From contig JAMZAV010000312.1 in NCBI GenBank assembly GCA_024449915.1, positions 450,848 to 514,847 of the forward strand: DNA of 64,000 nt, read 5' to 3'. Shown in pieces: positions 60,201 through 64,000 of this stretch (positions within the stretch are counted from its first letter, which is position 1; the number at the start of each line of letters is the position of its first letter). The notes under the pieces are model-generated. The model was given only the letters and a program-made list of their open reading frames with translations. It searched no databases and was not told where the DNA came from. A program made the position numbers and the translations under genes. Origin of the DNA: Sweltsa coloradensis (lineage: Eukaryota; Arthropoda; Insecta; Plecoptera; Chloroperlidae).

Positions 60201-62876
60201 TAGAATCTTGACCGCCATAATTTACTCACGAAATATACGTGACTCTCAATGGTTGGAGACTGACCAACTTTTTCGTATAAATTCCCAGTTTTACGCGGAG
60301 TGACCCTCTTCAGGTGACTGTAGATTATTAGAGTGTTAGATTAGTCGTAAAGGGAATGTCCGAATACTGTTTAAGGACTCAATCCCAGAATTCATCGTTT
60401 CAATTGAAGAAAACCTCGGAAAAGTCTTTCAGATAGGTTAGCCGATGACTGGTATCGAACTCGGGACCTCCTGAATGAGAGTCCCACGCGTTACACATGA
60501 GCTTCCTCTGGCGGGCTCAGTGTTGGTGCGGTTAAGTGAGCATGCACTTGTTCTGTAGCCTATAATCAGTGTTGGTACTCACCACCCGTTATAGGCAAAC
60601 AGCCCCGAGTAGAAGGACAGCGCCAGCTCCGTCACATCCGACTTCGTCCCCTCAAACGTGAAGTACTCGACGTGGCCTGGAAGCACGCGCACAACGATAT
60701 CATATCAGACAATGGGCCTAGTTTTACTGTCAGTTTAAGTAGTAACAATAAGTAATGGGGCGCTTTGCGAACATGCCTTATTCGCGTTGATTGATTAGAG
60801 TTTTTGGTGAATTGAGTAATTTTTCATAATAGTATAATGTTTTTTTTTCATTAATTTTTTCAACAGGTGTTTTTAATAACATTTTGTTAGCATTTATGAA
60901 CTATTCGTAAAACAGCATTTTTATTAGAATTAGGAAAGCGCTTAAGTCCCGCCGCGTTGATGAATGAGCTTTTTTGTAAGTTTTTAGTTTGCGTAGGACC
61001 ACTTTTCCTTTGCAAGTGCTTTTTGAATGCATTGTAGGTGATTGTTGTCAAGTTTCTATTGTTACTTGTTAATTGTTATTATAAACCTAAAAAAACTCAT
61101 ATTAAAACCTTAATTCTATGGATTCTGGCTTACTTTTTCAACTTTTTCTTTCAAAAATAAATACATCACCATAACTTTAATGTCCATGTGAAATATGAAC
61201 GTTGTAGCCCCACCCGTTTGGTCAGAATCGGCCCAAATGTTACGAAAATATATCACTAAAAATCGGGGGAAAAAAATCGTAAAAGTACGATATTCATGAG
61301 AAATATTTCTTCGATTGTACCCAAAAACGTGGCAAGTCTAAGTTCAGAGATTTCGAAGGTCCTGTCAAATTTTCATCGAGATCGCATATGCCGTTTGCCC
61401 GGTAGAGAGCGAACAAACAGACAAAAATTCTAACAAAAAAAAAACACCCGAGCTAAATTTTTTGGGGGTCAGTGAAATTGAAGTCTTCGCTTCGCTCATC
61501 CAATTACCATCTGGAATTAATTCGTTCAAGATATTAGCGACTCTGAAAATCGCATAAAAATTGGAGTACCCGTTTGCATAACCACTGTAAACGTCGAAAC
61601 GTGGCTGGTGTACTTTCAGAGATTTCGAAGGCCGTAAAATAATACATGAAGATTACAAAAAACAAGCTTTTCCATGAAAAGACAACGGTAAAATTAAGTA
61701 TTCACTTCACTCGCTCTATACGCTCATCCAGCAACCACCCAGAGATGAAAATATAATGACAGACAATGAACTTCTGACATTGGGCGTCTCTATTCCGACA
61801 TTAAAAGACGGTGCATTACCCAGAGTCGTAGTAAACGGGGGAATTTATAGTCGGGAATGCAGTTTTGCGCTCCCCTGGAATCTCTATATACCCTGAAGGC
61901 TTATGGTATTCCTCGCCTAACTTGTAGCGAGTTCCTGTGCGAGTATGTATCAGTAAAACGCAACTTTTAGTTCTGCCTCGAGTGGTTTAAGTACCGGTGG
62001 TAGTTTTAGCTCTGTACATGCTCATACATGCACATAGAGGATCAGGCAGGTGCATTAGAACTGAGTCGAGATATAGGCATCCAAGATCATCCAGAGGTGA
62101 GCCGTGCTCTCTGCTCCAACAGGATGCTGGTTAGGGAAGTGGTTTTCTGGAATAACAGACCACTTCCTCGGCACACCACTTTCACGTGTAGGGAAACTAC
62201 TACTCAAGATTAGGTATTATGCAGCTTTGGAAGGAACTATCTAGAAAAGTTTCGCAACAACCCCCCCCCCCCCCTTCCCTCGAATTAAAAGGATGATGAG
62301 AGTCAACAATGCACAATAAAATTAACACAAATATTACTATATTCCCGTCAATTGGGCCACGATTTTTTTTATGAAAAAATGATTGTAAAATTACAATACA
62401 GCATATTGAGTTTACTGAGATATCAATAAGATTGTCAATAAGTGTGTAGTCAAAGGGAGAATATCCCTATCAAGTGCAACAGCATGGAGAAAACCCTGGA
62501 AAACTGACAAACTCAATGGAATCACACTTAAAACTTGTACTTTCTGAGCGTAATATGCATTTTAGAACAAAATAAATTATAATCACTAATAGGTCGACAA
62601 CAGTGGCATGAGAAACCCACGTTCAATCCTCTTGCCTGTGGCTGGATTTGTCCAGCACATCGTCCCCCACATCCCCTAAGCTAGAGTAACACATAATTAT
62701 CTAACATTTGACGCGTCTTCAAACCAAATTCAAAACTAAAAACTACTCACCGTTGCACAGCTGGTAGACTCCGGCAATGATGATGACGAAGAGGGCCAAG
62801 AGCTTGGCGTAGGTGAAGACGTCCTGGACTCTAGTCGCCCACTTGACGTCCCAGCAGTTGATGAACGTCAGCACGA
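47293..62876 (-). CDS. SLC7/LAT-type amino-acid transporter (light chain), 5' partial
   Basis: APC-superfamily exchanger of neutral amino acids, normally at the plasma membrane and paired with an SLC3A2-type heavy chain (family knowledge). Exons in transcript order: 62876-62751, 60676-60583, 57851-57683, 57288-57185, 56922-56826, 56148-56074, 55536-55377, 54748-54656, then one of two last exons, 52070-51967 or 47360-47293. All junctions are GT/AG and in phase. The window encodes about 327 aa (distal tail) or 339 aa (proximal tail). LAT hallmarks in order: [26 protein letters not shown] then [18 protein letters not shown] (TM6; its Phe matches the LAT1 gating Phe), [38 protein letters not shown] and [12 protein letters not shown]. 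The first exon begins mid-codon; the start, TM1-3 and the heavy-chain cysteine lie beyond 64000. It resembles Drosophila minidiscs/JhI-21-type proteins, but orthology is not claimed. Introns are rich in SINEs and MITEs. Confidence 0.95.
48205..48650 (-). repeat. Full-length tRNA-derived SINE F with ATTT tail
   Basis: On -, the head GTTAGCGTATCTGCTTCCAA and GGTTCGATTCCCGC gives boxes A and B. The body ends TTAAAGTCATCTACTGAAAA, AACTGAGTGGATAGAC and a tail of (ATTT)n. A second copy runs off the right edge. Confidence 0.65.
49530..50483. mobile_element. Possible hAT-type element (TAGGGATGCAC ends)
   Basis: Left TAGGATGCACAACGATAA and right end, complement TAGGGATGCACACGATAATC, are inverted, a common hAT terminus. 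Flanking octamers do not match, so the pairing of these ends is uncertain. Confidence 0.4.
51431..51605. repeat. Inverted repeat with Penelope-like hammerhead remnant
   Basis: Arms of about 70 bases (CAAATCATTAGACTTTTCA onward and its complement) flank a 32-base centre. On -, the right part of the centre reads TTGATAAAGACTGC, TGAAAA, GTAGTCGAAATATCAC, resembling a degenerate hammerhead-like core (CTGATGA, stem II, GAAA) found in Penelope-like elements. Confidence 0.4.
51967..52070 (-). CDS. LAT gene, proximal alternative last exon
   Basis: A clean acceptor (polypyrimidine then TTTTTCAG) precedes GT GCC GCC, which completes the split Gly codon left by exon 54748-54656. It reads [20 protein letters not shown], then a short hydrophobic tail to TAA at 51969-51967. 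The LQKLM.VV core matches the conserved C-terminus of LAT transporters (QKLMQVV in mammalian LAT). A candidate polyadenylation signal, AATAAA on this strand, lies at 51673-51668, about 295 bases past the stop. CAAACCAAG|GTTTTA could be a weak internal donor, but joining it to the distal exon would read TAG at once, so the two exons look mutually exclusive. Confidence 0.72.
53574..54003. mobile_element. TA-flanked MITE carrying two CRE-like sites
   Basis: Ends GGGAACTGTCCTT and AAGGACAGTTCCC are bordered by TA at 53572-53573 and 54004-54005. The interior is unusually GC-rich and has TGACGTCA at 53742-53749 and 53816-53823, with CCAAT at 53787-53791 between them. It lies in the intron between LAT exon 54748-54656 and its last exons. 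Confidence 0.6.
59385..59560 (-). repeat. tRNA-derived SINE fragment
   Basis: On -, GACTGAAGTTTTTTCCGAGG and TTTTCCTTAGTCG match the body at 3765-3927; the head is degraded. Located in the LAT intron 60583-57851. Confidence 0.45.
59940..60125 (+). repeat. Repeat family C copy
   Basis: GTCGTCGTCGGTGACAAAG, CTGGATCTGTTCAGATGG, TGTCCTCCCCACATCCCCTA, GCCCATAATGACCTAACGG and an end at TTGACGCGCCC. Four other copies lie in the window; the TTGACGCGCC end also occurs alone near 10312. Confidence 0.55.
60335..60525 (-). repeat. tRNA-derived SINE
   Basis: On -, GAGGAAGCTCATGTGTAACG and GAGTTCGATACCAG form boxes A and B, then AAAGACTTTTCCGAGGTTTT and TAAACAGTATTCGGACATTC. It starts about 60 bases from LAT exon 60676-60583. 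Confidence 0.6.
60930..61504 (-). mobile_element. Helentron-like non-autonomous element, subfamily A
   Basis: On -, host A then TTGGATGAGCGAAGCGAAG, body with GAATATCGTACTTTTACG and GATTCTGACCAAACGGGTGG (one unit only), and the 3' end GCTCATTCATCAACGCGGCG, hairpin and CCTAA with host T. The end CTAA instead of CTAG still fits the CTRR rule. A further 5'-end fragment follows at 61505-61731. Confidence 0.68.
62590..62715 (+). repeat. Repeat family C copy (short)
   Basis: CTTGCCTGTGGCTGGATTTG, TCCAGCACATCG, CCCCACATCCCCTAAGC and ending TTGACGCGTC. It ends about 40 bases from LAT exon 62876-62751. Confidence 0.5.
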
Positions 62877-62984
62877 CTGAAACAATTAAGGAGAAATAAA
62901 CTTGTAGGAGATTGACTCTAGGCGCCTTGAAAATAATGCAAACATTAGCTTTTGTAGGAGAGTATTTGATGACTCCCTCAAACT

Positions 62985-63220
62985 AGAGACGAGCTCTGGC
63001 AGTCGTCGTCGGGGACCCCATCCCCTCGACGACCTCTCCGAAGGCGACGATAACGACGATAAGAAACGATGACAAATACGGCGACGTCATGAACAATCCA
63101 CCGTCCCTCACCTGTGGCTGGATCTGTCTAGCATGGGCTTCCTTCCTATCCTATAGATAGCCCCTGATTATTTACAGTAATGCATTATTCCCTAATAGTA
63201 TAAGTATTGACACGCCCTTA
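62985..63220 (+). repeat. Repeat family C copy (longest)
   Basis: Starts CGAGCTCTGGCAGTCGTCG, has a GACGATAACGACGATAAG stretch, CACCTGTGGCTGGATCTGTC and ends near TTGACACGCCC. It gives the fullest view of the family. Confidence 0.5.
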
Positions 63221-63344
63221 AACTTAATGCACTCAAAAACTTAAATATCCATTATGTATGTCAGTAAAGCATTGCATTATTAAGTGCGTAGGTGGTTTTA
63301 GTATCAAGGATTATCCCTACATCAATTAAAGAGGTGACCTATTG

Positions 63345-63515
63345 GTACATGGTGGGGGAAGGTTTTGAACGAAATATCAAATTGCTATATTACATTGCAT
63401 TCGACTTGTGACGTTGTAAAACCTTTACTCAGGATTGCTAGTGACCGGATTTGATCCAACGTGCTCCCGAATTACAGCCTCGTATGCTAGTATTGAGCTA
63501 AACCGCCTCTGTCGG
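63345..63515 (-). repeat. tRNA-derived SINE
   Basis: On -, CAGAGGCGGTTTAGCTCAAT and TTGGATCAAATCCGG are degenerate boxes A and B, then TAGCAATCCTGAGTAAAGG. It is related to the copies at 3595 and 60335. Confidence 0.5.
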
Positions 63516-63879
63516 TGATTTTCTTTTAGTTTATTTATAGTCTCAACAATAAACTTGTATCCCAGACAACTTTCGATGCCTGTTATTCCGTCGGTATTGC
63601 AACAATATGCAAACTACACTAAACGTGAAATTTTGCGACAGGGAAAATCACTTAACGCAATGGTTTTAAAAAACCTCCCTTGGGCTGTGCAATAAACTTA
63701 TCCGCAAGTTGTCAAAATGAAATTAATGTACTCACGTTGATTGAATTGCTTAGAGTAGAGGCAGACATTAAAATGAACAGAGATTAAAGGGTGTGTAATA
63801 TAAAAAGACCCTCGATAATATTATAGCGTTTGACTCTGAGATGTAATTTTTACGTGAGTACGTTATTATTATACATTTC

Positions 63880-64000
63880 TTAAATAAATAAATAATATAA
63901 ATAAATTTTATTTAGAGTCTACCCACTCAGTTATTTAACTGATTTTCAGTGGGGGACTTTAAATCAAAGCGACCAAGCCAACCCTGCAGGCCCCGACGCA
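63880..64000 (-). repeat. SINE F copy, cut by the window edge
   Basis: An AAAT-rich stretch, then TTTAGAGTCTACCCACTCAG and GACCAAGCCAACCCTGCAGG, match 48205-48345 closely. The 5' tRNA-like head would lie beyond 64000. Confidence 0.6.

Noticed and set aside
62028..62213. A 61-codon frame on + in a LAT intron
   Set aside because: Short, wrong strand for the host gene, and no domain.
63724..63760. A possible LAT micro-exon ending AAC|GTGAGT on -
   Set aside because: It would be about 12 bases with a weak acceptor, and no matching LAT peptide can be read.
1..64000. CRISPR arrays, bacterial operons, endogenous viral genes, rRNA
   Set aside because: No regular direct-repeat/spacer pattern, no compact ORF chain, and no viral polymerase, gag or capsid-like frame or rRNA-like block was seen.

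Overview
This window is eukaryotic and almost certainly insect. It is AT-rich and TE-rich, with coding exons that are short, GC-richer and separated by long GT-AG introns. It carries a classic six-cysteine odorant-binding protein (OBP) and an antennal-type ionotropic receptor (IR), a combination typical of hexapods. I cannot resolve the order; dense repeats and large introns would fit a hemimetabolous insect. No bacterial-type operons, CRISPR arrays or long transposase/RT reading frames were found.

Three protein genes can be reconstructed exon by exon. (1) An OBP gene on + (6446-14314): seven coding exons, 155 aa, signal peptide and cysteine spacing C-X29-C-X3-C-X39-C-X8-C-X8-C. (2) An IR gene on - (27594-14750): nine coding exons, 688 aa, with S1, M1, pore, M2, S2 and M3; its S2 resembles the IR75 clade. 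Genes 1 and 2 converge tail to tail with only 435 bp between stop codons, and their first AATAAA signals cross, so their 3' UTRs may overlap. OBPs act in the sensillum lymph and IRs in the dendrite membrane, so this is a chemosensory gene pair. (3) The C-terminal two thirds of an SLC7/LAT-type amino-acid transporter on - (62876 down to 47293); its N-terminal exons lie beyond the right edge. It has two phase-compatible alternative last exons, 52070-51967 and 47360-47293, both encoding an LQK..VV tail like the family C-terminus.

The rest is introns and intergenic DNA filled with repeats. The most distinctive is a Helitron/Helentron-like non-autonomous family: sub-terminal inverted repeats, an AACGC...GCGTT hairpin and a 3' end CTAG or CTAA followed by T. 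There are seven recognisable copies; two of them form a near-identical 3'-to-3' inverted pair around 32.6 kb. There are also two hAT-type elements with perfect 8-bp target duplications, a MULE-like foldback element with a 10-bp duplication, several TA- or TTAA-flanked MITEs, tRNA-derived SINEs, long snap-back inverted repeats, and eleven G or C homopolymer runs of 11 or more. Two intact-looking tRNA-Lys(TTT) genes and one degenerate copy sit in OBP intron 1.

Layout: 1-6.4 kb repeats upstream of OBP; 6.4-14.3 kb OBP; 14.7-27.6 kb IR; 27.6-47.3 kb gene-poor, repeat-rich DNA; 47.3-64 kb LAT gene with repeats in its introns.
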